Source of the DNA: JAEEJA01 sp036343175
GTDB taxonomy: Bacteria > Bacillota > Clostridia > Lachnospirales > Lachnospiraceae
DNA: 7,081 nt
Direction of reading: 5' to 3'
Assembly (NCBI GenBank): GCA_036343175.1
Contig: JAZASR010000068.1
Span: 1-7,081, forward strand
Part shown: in pieces, positions 6,655 to 7,081 of the stretch
Layout of the letters: every line of letters starts with the position of its first letter
Position numbering within the stretch: the first letter of the stretch is position 1
Position numbers and translations under genes: made by a program
The notes under the pieces: generated by a model
The model's input: the letters and a program-made list of their open reading frames with translations, nothing else
Databases searched by the model: none
What the model was told of the DNA's origin: nothing

Positions 6655-7034
6655 GATCTGTTCAGAAAACTATTTGGACCGGACTCTCAAAAAACGGTAT
6701 AAAACAGTATAAATCACATAGATGAATAATGTTCCAGACTCCCTCAACTCCACTTATGAAAAGAAGGTAATAATCCTTCTTTTTCTTTTGCAAATCATGA
6801 CTGTCGTTACCTGGTGTGAAGTATCCTGCTCTGATGGTTCTCCTGCAGCAGATATCAACAACAAGAAAAGCACTGACTCCGGTGGACTCAAAACCCAAAA
6901 AATACATTAAAATGAGAATTATGAAACAAATAGATATTAGATTAGGCCATGTATGCGAAATGGTGAACGGAGTACCATAAACGGGACTGCTGGAATCTGA
7001 AGCTCTCATATCATTCAAGTGTGAGGTGAATGAT
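6655..7034. other. Gene-poor intergenic stretch
   Basis: Across these 380 bases I see no convincing gene. It holds the terminator at 6759-6789, a short imperfect 10-base tandem repeat (CGGTATAAAA/CAGTATAAAT, 6695-6714), and a start-region hairpin at 7007-7037. The 118-codon minus-strand frame 6662-7018 has no ribosome site and looks like noise. One plus-strand frame from 6912 (MRIMKQIDIRLGH...) runs to TAA at 6978-6980 and reopens in the same phase as the frame at 7035, which may be a decayed gene. Confidence 0.5.
6759..6789 (+). terminator. Rho-independent terminator after the GntR gene
   Basis: Arms AAAAGAAGG (6759-6767) and CCTTCTTTT (6775-6783) pair over 9 bases around a 7-base loop (TAATAAT). 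They are followed by TCTTTT, a T-rich tail. The stem has only three G-C pairs, so efficiency may be moderate. The A-run before the stem would act as a T-run on the other strand, so it could work both ways. It lies about 105 bases after the GntR stop. Confidence 0.6.
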
Positions 7035-7037
7035 ATG
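7007..7037 (+). promoter_or_regulatory. 11-bp inverted repeat over the ribosome site and start of the last frame
   Basis: CATATCATTCA (7007-7017) pairs perfectly with TGAATGATATG (7027-7037), leaving a 9-base loop AGTGTGAGG. The loop holds the ribosome site (GTGAGG) and the distal arm contains the ATG at 7035. In RNA this would hide the start codon; in DNA it could be an operator for a dimeric regulator. I cannot tell which. Confidence 0.45.
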
Positions 7038-7081
7038 GTTGAGAAAAGAGAACTTGCAGAGCTTACGCTGGAAAATGTCCA
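7035..7081 (+). CDS. Start of a gene of unknown function, cut off by the window end
   Basis: The frame begins MVEKRELAELTLENV and runs to the end of the window. GAGG (7023-7026) is 8 bases before the ATG, an acceptable ribosome site. The charged, helical start looks protein-like, but 15 codons are too few to name a family. The same phase is open upstream back to TAA at 6978-6980. It lies beyond the GntR terminator and so is probably a separate unit. Confidence 0.4.
   Translation, partial: MVEKRELAELTLENV

Noticed and set aside
6790..6980. Possible insertion-sequence remnant downstream of the regulator
   Set aside because: No transposase motif, terminal inverted repeat or target duplication could be found in the window.
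6662..7018. Minus-strand frame of 118 codons with hydrophobic stretches
   Set aside because: No ribosome site, no recognisable domain, it runs through the terminator hairpin, and its composition looks random.
1..7081. CRISPR array, tRNA, rRNA or riboswitch
   Set aside because: No regularly spaced direct repeats, no tRNA-like cloverleaf ends, and no intergenic gap large enough for a recognisable riboswitch before the catabolic genes.

Overview
The window reads as part of a sugar or glycated-amine catabolic locus from a Gram-positive, Bacillota-type bacterium. The signs are AGGAGG-type ribosome sites, a moderate-to-low G+C content, a mannose-family PTS, genes packed head to tail on one strand, and a GntR/HutC regulator. 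A gut member of the Erysipelotrichia or Clostridia is a reasonable guess, but no rRNA or other marker gene is present to test it.

Layout, all on the + strand: (1) the last 79 codons of a mannose-family PTS EIID subunit, 1-242; (2) an FrlB/FraB-like SIS-domain Amadori deglycase, 297-1268; (3) a 14-bp perfect hairpin, 1297-1334; (4) a MATE exporter, 1361-2740; (5) a HAD phosphatase, 2737-3405, overlapping the MATE stop by ATGA; (6) a second, GlmS-like SIS deglycase/isomerase, 3402-4454, again overlapping by ATGA; (7) a zinc-dependent M14 AstE/AspA-like amidohydrolase, 4465-5411, split in two frames at a run of seven A; (8) a small membrane-anchored helical protein, 5408-5851, overlapping by GTGA; (9) a GntR/UTRA regulator, 5914-6654, with its own extended -10 promoter; (10) a probable terminator, 6759-6789, and a gene-poor stretch; (11) a hairpin over the start of a new reading frame that runs off the window end at 7035.

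The combination of a mannose-family PTS with two different SIS enzymes resembles the gfr system of Salmonella (PTS subunits GfrABCD, deglycases GfrE and GfrF), which imports and phosphorylates fructoselysine and glucoselysine and then splits them into glucose 6-phosphate and the free amine. Inferred model: the PTS phosphorylates an Amadori compound at the sugar C6, one or both SIS enzymes cleave it, the HAD enzyme relieves sugar-phosphate stress or trims an intermediate, the M14 enzyme hydrolyses an amide or acyl bond in the amine part, and the MATE pump exports the leftover amine or a toxic by-product. The GntR protein would sense a phosphorylated intermediate.

The most notable points are two. 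The first SIS enzyme has Asn where FraB, FrlB and GlmS have the catalytic His, while the second SIS enzyme keeps both catalytic residues. The M14 gene is broken, or programmed to frameshift, at an A7 tract from which a -1 shift restores a complete 315-residue enzyme.
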